DNA of 64,000 nt from SZUA-35 sp963781035 (GTDB lineage Bacteria > Actinomycetota > Acidimicrobiia > Acidimicrobiales > SZUA-35). The position numbers and the translations under genes were made by a program. The stretch lies in contig CAWAEN010000014.1 of assembly GCA_963781035.1 (NCBI GenBank), positions 1-64,000 on the forward strand. Direction: 5' to 3'. How positions within the stretch are numbered: the stretch's first letter is position 1; each line of letters begins with the position of its first letter. The notes under the pieces were generated by a model. The model did no database searches, had not been told where the DNA came from, and was given only the letters and a program-made list of their open reading frames with translations. Positions 27,101 through 36,467 of the stretch are shown here, piece after piece.

Positions 27101-27915
27101 TCAGAACGCCCCCGGGCGACCGCTGAAGAACTGGCGAATCGTGGTGCCGAGGATCCGCAGATCGCCGCGAAACGTGCGTCCGTTGACGTACTCCACGTCG
27201 AGCGGGACCCGCTGTTCGAACGTGAGCGAGCTCCGACCCGACACCTGCCACAACCCGGTCAAGCCGCCCTTGACCCGAACGACGGTGGGAAAGGCCGGAC
27301 CCATGCGTTCGGCCTCCTCTGCCAGCAGCGGGCGGGGGCCGACGATGCTCATGTCGCCTCGAATCACGTTCAACAACTGAGGCAGCTCATCGAGGCTCCA
27401 CCGCCGCAGCACACGACCGAGTGACGTGACCCTGGGGTCGTGTTCCAGCTTCATACATGCCTCGAACTCGGCCCGATCCTCCGGGTGCTGCCGGAAGTGT
27501 TCGTCCAGGATGCGGTCCCCGTCGGTTGACATCGTGCGGAGTCTTCCACATGTCGAAGAAGCGACCATCTCGAGTGATTCGCCTGCGAGGCAAAGAGCGA
27601 CGGGCCGGGCGAGTCGAAGCGAACGGCGACGAGCAGGATCGACACGATCGGCACGGAGATGACGAAGGCGGGGATGGCGATCGTCAGATCGAGAGTCCGG
27701 ACGGCGAACCGCCTGGACCAGCGAGGCGTCTCGGTGGAGAGCGGTTGATGCTCGACCCCGGCGACCAGCAGCGTCGGCGGCTCCGATCGGAGATCGATGA
27801 CCAGCTCGCCCTCGAGCGAGGCCAGCTCGGGGATCGACGGGTGGCGGGACCGCCGGTACCGCCTCGACGTCTGAGGTCCGGCCTGTCGCCGGAGCCGCGG
27901 CGGATGACCATGCAC
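27101..27915 (-). CDS. Undecaprenyl-phosphate sugar-1-phosphate transferase, copy 2, two frame breaks
   Basis: About 270 residues, paralogous to the gene at 24,916-25,688. It has the N-terminal segment LEGELVIDLRSEPPTLLVAG, TM TLDLTIAIPAFVISVPIVSI, then RRITRDGRFFDMWK, WSLDELPQLLNVIRGDMSIV and VRVKGGLTGLWQVSGRSSLT. Frame shifts are near 27,600 and 27,540. The start is uncertain: GTG 27915 is used, but ATG 27963 in another frame could lead in if one more indel exists. Having two initiating transferases in one locus may mean two glycans, or one copy that is specialised or decayed. Confidence 0.8.
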
Positions 27916-28021
27916 GACTCACTGGTGCCCGACCCAAACCGAATTCCCGCTCCACTCCGTCATGTCCACGTCCCTCCACGTTTCTCATGAGATCTCTGGC
28001 GCCGCCCGGCGACACGCTAGC

Positions 28022-29225
28022 TCAGGTCGGAGCCCACACCACGCTCTGGCGGAGCAGGTCCTCGATGCTCGCTTCGTCGTGCCCGAGCTCGGTCAGCACC
28101 GCCACGGTGTGCTGCCCGAGCAGGGGCGCACCAGCCGGGTCCGGCGAGCGCTCGGCCCCGAAGCGGGCCGCCGGCCGCGGCTCGCGAATCGAGCCGATGC
28201 TGGGGCTGTCGTAGGTGACCAGACTCTCGCTGTGGACGATTTGCGGGTCTTCGTGGACCTGACCCAACGACAACACCGGTCCACCGGGCATGTCGTTCGT
28301 TCGAAGCCGCTGCAACGCCTCGGCACTCGTCAACTCGGCCAACACGGCGTCCACCGCCTCGGCCAGCGCCGCCGCATTCAGCTGCCGATCGGCATAGGTG
28401 GCGAACCTCGGGTCGTCGGCCAACGCCGGATCGATCGCCGCGCACAAGCGGGGCCAGGTGCTGTTGGTGGCCAGGTTCAGCGTGATGTAGCCATCCCTGG
28501 TCGGGCGGACCTCGTAGTTCGCCGACATGGGCGGGGTCACGGTGATCCCCTCCCCCTGGAGGGCGTGGTTCCACATGCCGTCCGGCCAGACGAACTGGAG
28601 GCCGGCGCTCACCATGTCGATCTCGAGGTGCTGTCCCTCCCCGGTTCGCTCCCGATGCAGGAGTGCTGCCGTCACGGCCTGGGCCACCGTCAAGGCCGTC
28701 GCCTTGTCGATGGTGAGGTTCTTCGTCAACTGCGGCGCTCCACCTCCGCCCTCGAAGGCGGCGAGCCCGGTGACGCCCTGGATCACGAAGTCGTACACCA
28801 TCTGGTCGGCGTACGGCCCGGTGGCCCCGAAACCGCTGACCGACACGTAGACCAGCCGAGGATTCCTCGCGAGCATTGCCTCGGGTCCGACGCCCATGCG
28901 TTCGGTCGCCCCCGGTCGAAAGTTCTGGATGAAGACGTCTGCGCCCTCGATCAGGTCGATCAGCAGATCTCCGGCCGGCATCGATCTTCGTGTTGAGTGC
29001 AATCGAGCGTTTCCCACGGTTGCAGGCATGGAAGACCGAGCCCATCCCGTTGCGGATGTTGCCCAATCCGCGCATCCGGTCTCCGGTCCCGTTCGCCGCC
29101 TCGACCTTGACGACGTCTGCGCCCTGATCGCTCAGCAACGACGCCGCCATCGGAGCGGAGATCATCTGCGCCGCCTCGATCACTCGGATACCGGCCAGCG
29201 GGCGGGCGACGTCTGGTGAAGCCAT
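28022..29225 (-). CDS. CaiB/BaiF CoA-transferase family protein, one frame break
   Basis: About 400 residues, full length for a class III CoA-transferase or alpha-methylacyl-CoA racemase. The N-terminus GIRVIEAAQMISAPMAASLL and GADVVKVEAANGTGDRMRGL, then NRGKRSIALNTK, are family hallmarks. After a one-base shift near 28,985 the frame continues GDLLIDLIEGADVFIQNFRPG, the segment with the catalytic-Asp region, and YVSVSGFGATGPYAD. It probably moves CoA between carboxylic acids or epimerises a branched acyl-CoA in lipid or sterol breakdown. It is not an obvious part of glycan synthesis and marks the border of the polysaccharide locus. It is divergent from a Nudix gene. Confidence 0.85.
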
Positions 29226-29280
29226 GCCCAGTGTCTAGGGCTTTTGCGGCCGGCCCGCCAAGCGACCAACCTGTCCGGTC

Positions 29281-30153
29281 GTGCCACCTCCGACCCACGA
29301 TCCGTCGAGACCAGCACCCGGCGTCGCCCCCTTCGATCCGGACACGGTGCCCGTGCTCCCGGCAGCCACCGTGATGCTGGTCGACGATCGACCCGTAGGA
29401 GACGGTTCGCCCCCGACGCTCCATGTCCTGATGGTGCAGCGAACGGCCAGATTGGTGTTCGCCCCTGCGGCGTGGGTGTTCCCCGGCGGCCGGGTCGATC
29501 CGGACGACCACTCCGACCAGTTCGACGACATCTGCGACGGTCTCAGCGATGTCGAGGCTTCGTCGATCCTCGACGTCGACCACGGGGGGCTCGCCTGGTG
29601 GATCGCTGCATGCCGAGAGACGCTCGAGGAGGCCGGCCTGCTCCTGGCATCGAATCTGGACGCCCTCGACCACGTCGACATCATCGATTTCCGGGACCGG
29701 GTGCGAGAAGAGGAGAGCGTCTTCGTCGATCTGCTCGTCGAACACGAACTGCGTATCGACGCCACCCTGATCGAGGAGGTGGCCCGGTTCATCACCCCGA
29801 ACGGATCGCCACGTCGATTCGACGCCCGTTTCTTCGTCGCTCACCCACCCGACGGGCAGGAACCGCATCACGACGAGGGCGAGATCGTCGCCTGGGAGTG
29901 GGTCGAACCGGGTGACGCCCTCCGCCGTTGGCGGGCTGGCGAATTCGAGATGATCTCACCGACGGTGCGCATGGTCGAGTGCCTGACTCGCTACGAAACC
30001 GCAGACCAGGTGATGGCGGCCGCCGGGGAGCGTCGCCCGTACCAGCGGGTGCGCGTGGTCGACCCGGCCGGTGAGTATCGAGTGGTCCTGCCTGGTGAGG
30101 ACGGCTACGACACCGCCGAACTCGAGGTCGAGTCCGGCTGGGTCCGCTTCTGA
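29281..30153 (+). CDS. Nudix hydrolase (NUDT7/19-like)
   Basis: 290 residues, intact. The N-terminal block LVFAPAAWVFPGGRVDPDDH followed, after a roughly 35-residue insert, by ACRETLEEAGLLLAS gives a split Nudix box (GGRVDP ... RExxEEAG) typical of NUDT19-type and actinobacterial homologues, some of which act on CoA derivatives. The C-terminus has an extra beta region (YRVVLPGEDGYDTAEL). The start is GTG 29281 with no clear ribosome-binding site. It is divergent from the CaiB-type gene (55 bases between), which fits a CoA-related substrate, though this is inference. It ends before a nested hairpin at 30,164-30,217. Confidence 0.8.
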   Translation: MPPPTHDPSRPAPGVAPFDPDTVPVLPAATVMLVDDRPVGDGSPPTLHVLMVQRTARLVFAPAAWVFPGGRVDPDDHSDQFDDICDGLSDVEASSILDVDHGGLAWWIAACRETLEEAGLLLASNLDALDHVDIIDFRDRVREEESVFVDLLVEHELRIDATLIEEVARFITPNGSPRRFDARFFVAHPPDGQEPHHDEGEIVAWEWVEPGDALRRWRAGEFEMISPTVRMVECLTRYETADQVMAAAGERRPYQRVRVVDPAGEYRVVLPGEDGYDTAELEVESGWVRF

Positions 30154-30163
30154 GTCCGTGGCA

Positions 30164-30217
30164 CCCGTTCTGCGGCACCTCACCCGCAATTCTGCGGGCT
30201 CACTACCACAGAACGGG
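30164..30217. repeat. Nested hairpin element, copy 1 (upstream of typA)
   Basis: A 54-base element with outer arms CCCGTTCTG (30164-30172) and its complement (30209-30217) enclosing an inner stem CCCGCA/TGCGGG (30183-30188, 30193-30198) with a four-base loop. It follows the Nudix stop by 10 bases, so it may terminate that transcript. By my alignment 44 of 54 bases match the second copy at 32,123-32,176. Confidence 0.75.
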
Positions 30218-30250
30218 GGGTGAAACAACAGAACAGGGGCGAAAACCCCC

Positions 30251-30256
30251 TAGCCT
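30251..30256 (+). promoter_or_regulatory. Leaderless -10 box of typA
   Basis: TAGCCT ends 6 bases before GTG 30263. No Shine-Dalgarno sequence is present, which agrees with leaderless translation. Confidence 0.5.
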
Positions 30257-30262
30257 CATTGG

Positions 30263-32116
<1,854 letters not shown>

Positions 32117-32121
32117 CCCGA

Positions 32122-32177
32122 ACCCGTTCTGCGGCACCTGAACCTCATTTCTGAGGGCTGTGTGCCGCAGAACGGGT
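32122..32177. terminator. Nested hairpin element, copy 2 (terminator between typA and a lipoprotein gene)
   Basis: Perfect 16-bp outer arms (32122-32137 with 32162-32177) enclose an inner stem CCTCA/TGAGG (32143-32147, 32152-32156) with loop TTTC. It lies between the convergent stops of typA and the small lipoprotein, so it can end transcription from both sides. Compared with copy 1 the inner stem keeps pairing through a G-C to T-A change. Confidence 0.75.
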
Positions 32178-32200
32178 AGATCGTTGTGCGAGACGGAGCC

Positions 32201-32461
32201 TCAGCCCTCGCCGAGCACGCAGGCGAAGGCGAGGTCGGTCACGATCGTCTCCTCCTCCGGTGTGAGCGAACCGCGATCGTCGAGCCGGTCCTCGCCGATC
32301 TGATCCTCGAGGCCGTCGACCACACACGTGGCCTGCTCGGTGGTCAGCCCGCCCTCGACGAAATCGTCGATGGCGCCGGCGCGGTCGTAGCCACCCGAAC
32401 AAGCCGAGGCCAGACCTGCGGCCACGAGAACGACGGGGAGCATGCGATAACGCTTGTTCAT
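32201..32461 (-). CDS. Small secreted lipoprotein, two-cysteine family (member 1)
   Basis: 86 residues. The signal peptide MNKRYRMLPVVLVAAGLASA ends in lipobox LASAC, so Cys21 should be lipidated and anchor the protein outside the cytoplasmic membrane. The mature part is short and acidic. It holds LTTEQATCVVDGLEDQIGED and, about 37 residues later, LAFACVLGEG. This spacing of two cysteines after a Q-x-x-C motif recurs in three other lipoproteins in the window, at 32,555, 35,867 and 52,152. AGAAGGA precedes ATG 32461. Function unknown. Confidence 0.7.
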   Translation of the reverse strand: MNKRYRMLPVVLVAAGLASACSGGYDRAGAIDDFVEGGLTTEQATCVVDGLEDQIGEDRLDDRGSLTPEEETIVTDLAFACVLGEG

Positions 32462-32554
32462 TACTGATTCCTTCTGTTGGTGTGGGCCCGGAGAGGTTCC
32501 GGACCGTGGGATCGACCGGCGGTGTTCGTCGGCCAGGCGGAGAGGGATCGACAG

Positions 32555-33391
32555 CTACTCGGTCTGAAAGGCCGACAACGCGATGTCGCAGGTCTCCAGC
32601 GTCGCGAGGAAACCGGCGACCGCCTCGGGACTGAGCTCGTCCGGATTGACCGACATCTCGGCGAGAACCGCGATGTCAGTGTTGTCGAGGAAGCAGGCCG
32701 CCTGCTCGGCGCTGACGCCGGGAGAGGTGCGAATGAACCCCTCGATGAAGGCCTGGCGGCCGACCTCGGTCTGCAGGATCTCCTCCATTGCCGAGAAGTC
32801 ACCGCTGGCGATCGCCTCGGAGAATGGATCGGTCGCTGCGTCGTCACCAGCGGCCGTGTCGTCGCCTCCGCCGTCATCGATGATGGGGGCAGGCCCGCAG
32901 AGGGCCAGATCATGTTCCTCGACCGCCGTGATCGCTCCGTTGACCGTTGCGTCACTCAGGATCGGGGACGTGACCAGGACACTGGAGTCGTAGCCGCCGG
33001 CCTGGAGCTCGGTGCGGAGGTCGACGTAGGCCGTTCGCAGCACCACGAACTGACGCTCGATCTCCGGCGGTGGCGACGCTTGCTGGAGAAGCCCGACGAG
33101 ATCATCGATGAAACCTTCGAGAGCGACCGGATCGTCGAAGTCGCTGAAGGCAGCGTTCAATTGATCCGCCTCGTGGCTCAGCGAGCAGTACACGTCTTGA
33201 TCGAATACGGGCGCCGTGGTGGCCACCGTGGTGGTCGTCGTGTCCGCTTCTTCGACGGTGTCGTCACTCTCGGACCCGAGGGCGTCCTCGACGGCCGCAC
33301 AACCCGAAACCGAGATCATGACCAGACCGATCACCACCGTGAACGCAGCTCTGGCACCGCGTGCGCGCCGTGTCCCTCGCTCGACAGACAT
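32555..33391 (-). CDS. Secreted lipoprotein, two-cysteine family (member 2)
   Basis: 278 residues. Signal peptide with Arg-rich n-region, hydrophobic FTVVIGLVMISVS and lipobox SVSGC (Cys about 31). A Thr/Asp/Glu-rich linker (VEEADTTTTTVATTAPV) leads to an alpha-helical domain of about 100 residues (DVYCSLSHEADQLNAAFSDF). A Gly/Asp linker then leads to a C-terminal module SAEQAACFLDNTDIAVLAEM ending LATLETCDIALSAFQ, the same two-cysteine module as in the neighbouring genes. GGAGGG stands 5 bases before ATG 33391. It is outward-facing; no enzymatic residues are evident. Confidence 0.68.
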   Translation of the reverse strand: MSVERGTRRARGARAAFTVVIGLVMISVSGCAAVEDALGSESDDTVEEADTTTTTVATTAPVFDQDVYCSLSHEADQLNAAFSDFDDPVALEGFIDDLVGLLQQASPPPEIERQFVVLRTAYVDLRTELQAGGYDSSVLVTSPILSDATVNGAITAVEEHDLALCGPAPIIDDGGGDDTAAGDDAATDPFSEAIASGDFSAMEEILQTEVGRQAFIEGFIRTSPGVSAEQAACFLDNTDIAVLAEMSVNPDELSPEAVAGFLATLETCDIALSAFQTE

Positions 33392-33433
33392 GGTTCCCTC
33401 CTCGTCGTCCAGAGGAACGCTAGCAGGGCCGGT

Positions 33434-34549
33434 TCATGTCTGGCGACAGGCCTCAATGGTCGCCGTTGTCGGGTTGGCCGCCGCAGTCCGCCGACCGCCG
33501 GGGTGCACTTGGAAGTGCAGATGGGGTGGCGTTGTCCTGGCATTGCCGGTGTTGCCGACCGTCCCGACGAGCTCACCGGCGACCACCCGCCGGTCCCCGC
33601 CGACGAAGGAATCGAGGTGGGCTCCGTAGTAGAAGGTGCCCGAATCCCCGTAGAGACCGAAGGACATGCCCCCGAGTTCGTTCCAGAACAGCACCAGATC
33701 ACCCGACTCAGGAGCGACCACGGGCGATCCGACCGCGGCGAACATGTCGACGCCCTTGTGGCTTCGAGCGCCACCGTCACGGTCGGCGCCGAAGGTGTCG
33801 ACGAAGCTCGAGCCCGGTGCCGGACAGACGAACGCCGCATCGGGAGCCAGCGTCGCCACGATCCCATCGAGTGCACACAGCGTCGACACCGCCGCCTCAC
33901 GGTCGAACCGTGCGGTGACTCGATACGTCGGGAGCTGCCTCGAGCCTTCGTCGAGGAACTCGCGGTCGAATCGCCGAGCACGCCAGTGGAAGACGTCCTC
34001 GTCGTTCACGTCCCGCTCGACGACGTAGTCGAGACCCGATCCCGTCGGGCCACCCGTCCACTCGATGCGATAACCGCCGTCTTCGACGTCGACGGCACAC
34101 TCGAATCGGCCGCCGTTACCCCGACCCCACGTGCAGGGCACGGTCGCCAGGACCTCACCGTCGCCGACCATCACCACCCGATACTCGAGCGTGCTGGCAG
34201 CTCGATCGAGGGGCGCCTCGACCTCCTCATCAGGAACCAGCCCGGCGAGGTCGGTGTCGGTCCAAACACCGCTCGAAGCAGCGGTCTCGCCCCGCAGCTC
34301 GAACTGCTCGACACCGGCAACGGACCGCTCGATCACCACCTGCTCGGCCGCGCTCGCCACCGAAGCCCATGTGACGACGACGCCATCGGGCGAATCGGCG
34401 AACTGACAGCTGACCGGGCCGGCACCGATCTCCACCGGGGCGGCCGGCGTGGTCACGATCCCGAGGGTCGCGGCGAACACCGCGAGGGCGGCGACGAGAG
34501 TCGCGCCCTTGCTCGATGATCTCACGCTCCGGTCGTTCCGCCTGGACAC
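33434..34549 (-). CDS. Secreted M23 (LytM-type) peptidase
   Basis: 371 residues. Signal peptide with hydrophobic core VAALAVFAATLGIVTTPAAP. Two fibronectin-type-III-like segments (VVVTWASVASAAEQVVIERS; YRIEWTGGPTGSGLDYVVER) span about residues 50-235. The C-terminal LytM domain has zinc ligands in SHKGVDMFAAVGSPV (H and D), and HLHFQVHPGG near 345, so the metal site H-x(n)-D...HxH is complete. It probably cuts peptidoglycan cross-links or is a structural homologue in cell-wall remodelling. The start is GTG 34549 with GGAGG 7 bases upstream. The -10 TACCCT (34577-34572) stands further upstream. Confidence 0.82.
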   Translation of the reverse strand: MSRRNDRSVRSSSKGATLVAALAVFAATLGIVTTPAAPVEIGAGPVSCQFADSPDGVVVTWASVASAAEQVVIERSVAGVEQFELRGETAASSGVWTDTDLAGLVPDEEVEAPLDRAASTLEYRVVMVGDGEVLATVPCTWGRGNGGRFECAVDVEDGGYRIEWTGGPTGSGLDYVVERDVNDEDVFHWRARRFDREFLDEGSRQLPTYRVTARFDREAAVSTLCALDGIVATLAPDAAFVCPAPGSSFVDTFGADRDGGARSHKGVDMFAAVGSPVVAPESGDLVLFWNELGGMSFGLYGDSGTFYYGAHLDSFVGGDRRVVAGELVGTVGNTGNARTTPPHLHFQVHPGGRRTAAANPTTATIEACRQT

Positions 34550-34571
34550 CTTGCACCTCCGGTACGACCGA

Positions 34572-34577
34572 AGGGTA
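34572..34577 (-). promoter_or_regulatory. -10 box candidate of the M23 peptidase gene
   Basis: TACCCT on the minus strand lies 22 bases before the GTG start, with a Shine-Dalgarno sequence in between. This gene therefore has a short leader, unlike the leaderless genes nearby. Confidence 0.35.
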
Positions 34578-34588
34578 GCGAATCCGGG

Positions 34589-35806
34589 TCAAACAGACGA
34601 GGCCGAACGGCCCAGCGCCGGCTCATCCGGGCTCACCCTGAGCAGCATCACCCAGCCAAGAGCACTCATCACGGCTGCTCCGGCGATGGCCGAGCGATAA
34701 CCGGCTGCGTCGATGATCACGCCGGCGAGCGGCGGGCCGGCCAGACTGCCGACGGCGGCCGAGGTGTAGAGCGTGCCGAGAACACCCCCGATGCCCTCCA
34801 TGCCGAACCGCACCGCGACCACGGCCGGGCTGATGGCGATGAACCCGCCGTAGCCGATGCCGAGCACACCGGCGTAGACGACCAGCAGCCAGTAACGGTC
34901 GCCGGCGACCAACCAGACCAGGTGGCTGGCGGCCATCAACACGTAGGACAGCCGGTAGAGCCGCATCGGACCTGTCCGATCGGCCAGGCTCCCCAGTCCG
35001 AGCCGGCCGAGCACGCTCATGCCTCCGATCACGCCGACCAGCGTTGCCGAGGCCACGGGGGCAGCGCCCTGGTCCTCGGCGTACGACGCAAGGAACACGA
35101 AGGGGACGAACAGGCCGAACGTGACGCTCAGCGTCGCGAAGTACAGGGTGGCGAAATCGCCGATCCGCATCAGGTCGCGAAACGACCGCAATCCGGGTGA
35201 CGGCTGTGCCGCCGGGCCGGGTCGCGCCACCAACGCGCACCCACAGAGGAGCGCGCCACCACCGATCGCGTAGATCACGAAGGTCGTCTGCCAGGACGTC
35301 GCCGAGATGAGGGCGGCCGACAGCGGTGAACCAATGAGCGTCCCCAGACCGATTCCGGCAACGCTCATCCCGAGCGCAAGAGCCCGCCGCTGCACGAACC
35401 AGCCGCCGACCGTGGCCACCATCGGCACGTAACCACAGGCAATGGCGACCCCGACACCAACGCCATAGCTGATGTAGGCCATCACGATGCTCGTTGCCTG
35501 CGATGTCACCAGCAGGCCGACACTCAGCGCCCCGGCACCGAGCAGCAGCACGGGCCGCGGACCCACTCGATCGGCGAGCGCTCCGGTGAAGGGACCCAAC
35601 GCGAACGACAGGCTGATGGTGATCGAGAACACCAAGGCCGTGGCGCCGCTGCCGGCACCGAATTCAGCCGTGATCGACTCGAAGAACGCGCCGAAGCTGT
35701 AACCGACACCGAAAACCGTGAGCATCGACACCATGGCGGCGCCGACCTGCACCCAGGCGACCCGCGAATCGAGCTCTGCCCTCACCTCGGTTGGCCGTCG
35801 TTCCAC
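34589..35806 (-). CDS. MFS transporter, monocarboxylate/oxalate-formate type
   Basis: 405 residues with 12 predicted TM helices. The loop 2-3 motif is ALADRVGPRPVLLLGA (MFS motif A), and ALALGMSVAGIGLGTLIGSP in TM5 carries the G-x3-G pattern of this group. SLADRTGPMRLYRLSYVLMA repeats motif A in the second half. This combination is common to monocarboxylate-transporter-like and oxalate:formate-antiporter MFS proteins. It probably moves small organic acids, and the substrate cannot be told. GTG 35806. It is separated from the upstream lipoprotein gene by a strong hairpin, so it is likely a separate transcript. Confidence 0.8.
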   Translation of the reverse strand: MERRPTEVRAELDSRVAWVQVGAAMVSMLTVFGVGYSFGAFFESITAEFGAGSGATALVFSITISLSFALGPFTGALADRVGPRPVLLLGAGALSVGLLVTSQATSIVMAYISYGVGVGVAIACGYVPMVATVGGWFVQRRALALGMSVAGIGLGTLIGSPLSAALISATSWQTTFVIYAIGGGALLCGCALVARPGPAAQPSPGLRSFRDLMRIGDFATLYFATLSVTFGLFVPFVFLASYAEDQGAAPVASATLVGVIGGMSVLGRLGLGSLADRTGPMRLYRLSYVLMAASHLVWLVAGDRYWLLVVYAGVLGIGYGGFIAISPAVVAVRFGMEGIGGVLGTLYTSAAVGSLAGPPLAGVIIDAAGYRSAIAGAAVMSALGWVMLLRVSPDEPALGRSASSV

Positions 35807-35827
35807 GGCGCCGAGCCTCCCACACGG

Positions 35828-35855
35828 CCCGGCACTTCATTCAATGAGTGCCGGG
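35828..35855. terminator. Hairpin between lipoprotein member 3 and the MFS gene
   Basis: Arms CCCGGCACT (35828-35836) and AGTGCCGGG (35847-35855) form a 9-bp stem, extended by a 3-bp inner CAT/ATG pair around a small loop. It begins 12 bases after the lipoprotein stop, on the transcribed side. Confidence 0.6.
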
Positions 35856-35866
35856 CGCTGGAGGTG

Positions 35867-36367
35867 TCAGGACGGTGCGGCAGCGAAGGTGATGTCGCAG
35901 GTGACCAGCAGGTCCATCAGCTCGGCGAATTGGTCGTCATCGGGGGCGTCACCCTCACCGAACACGACGAAGAGCCCGGGAGACACGTTGTCGAAGAAGC
36001 AGACGGCCTGATCCCCGGTCAGGCCCTGGGATGTCATCTCCTCGAGGACGATTGGACGCATGACCTCGCTGGCACGCATCGCCTCGAACAGCTCCTCGGT
36101 CATCTCGACACCGGCGAGATCGTCGAAACTGTCGACGTCATCCAGATCGATCGTCACCGCTTCGGTTTCGACCGGCTCGGGCAGCTCGTCAGCAGGCGCC
36201 TCGACGGCATCGTCTTCGACGAGGGCGAGTTCGGTCGCCCCGTCCGATGGTTCGTCGACAAGAGCGGCTGTCGGCGACTCCGTTCCGGAACCACAGGCTC
36301 CGAGGGTGAGCGCGCCGGCAATGAGGAGACCGATCCATCGGCCTGGGGTGTGAGCATCCATGTTCAT
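35867..36367 (-). CDS. Secreted lipoprotein, two-cysteine family (member 3)
   Basis: 166 residues. The signal peptide (PGRWIGLLIAGALTLGAC) has lipobox LGAC at Cys about 25. An acidic, Pro/Glu-rich linker covers residues 35-80, then a helical region (MTEELFEAMRASEVMRPIVL) ends in the two-cysteine module LTGDQAVCFFDNVSPGLFVV and LLVTCDITFAAAPS. The module is most like that of member 2 at 32,555. ATG 36367 or 36361 could start it. Surface-exposed, unknown role. Confidence 0.68.
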   Translation of the reverse strand: MNMDAHTPGRWIGLLIAGALTLGACGSGTESPTAALVDEPSDGATELALVEDDAVEAPADELPEPVETEAVTIDLDDVDSFDDLAGVEMTEELFEAMRASEVMRPIVLEEMTSQGLTGDQAVCFFDNVSPGLFVVFGEGDAPDDDQFAELMDLLVTCDITFAAAPS

Positions 36368-36467
36368 GCGACCAGCATCGACAGGTACACCCCCTGTCTT
36401 GAGAACGAAGGTGACAGTTGGTCCGATCGGCCGATGGTGTGTCCGATGCCGGTCAGCGAGGTCCTTG

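Noticed and set aside
32470..32520. A terminator hairpin between lipoprotein members 1 and 2
   Set aside because: The stem found (CCGGA/TCCGG) is only five base pairs, too weak to support.
32477..34519. A 680-codon plus-strand open frame across a lipoprotein and the M23 peptidase genes
   Set aside because: It is antisense to two genes with signal peptides, ribosome-binding sites and domain motifs, and spans their intergenic gap without features of its own.
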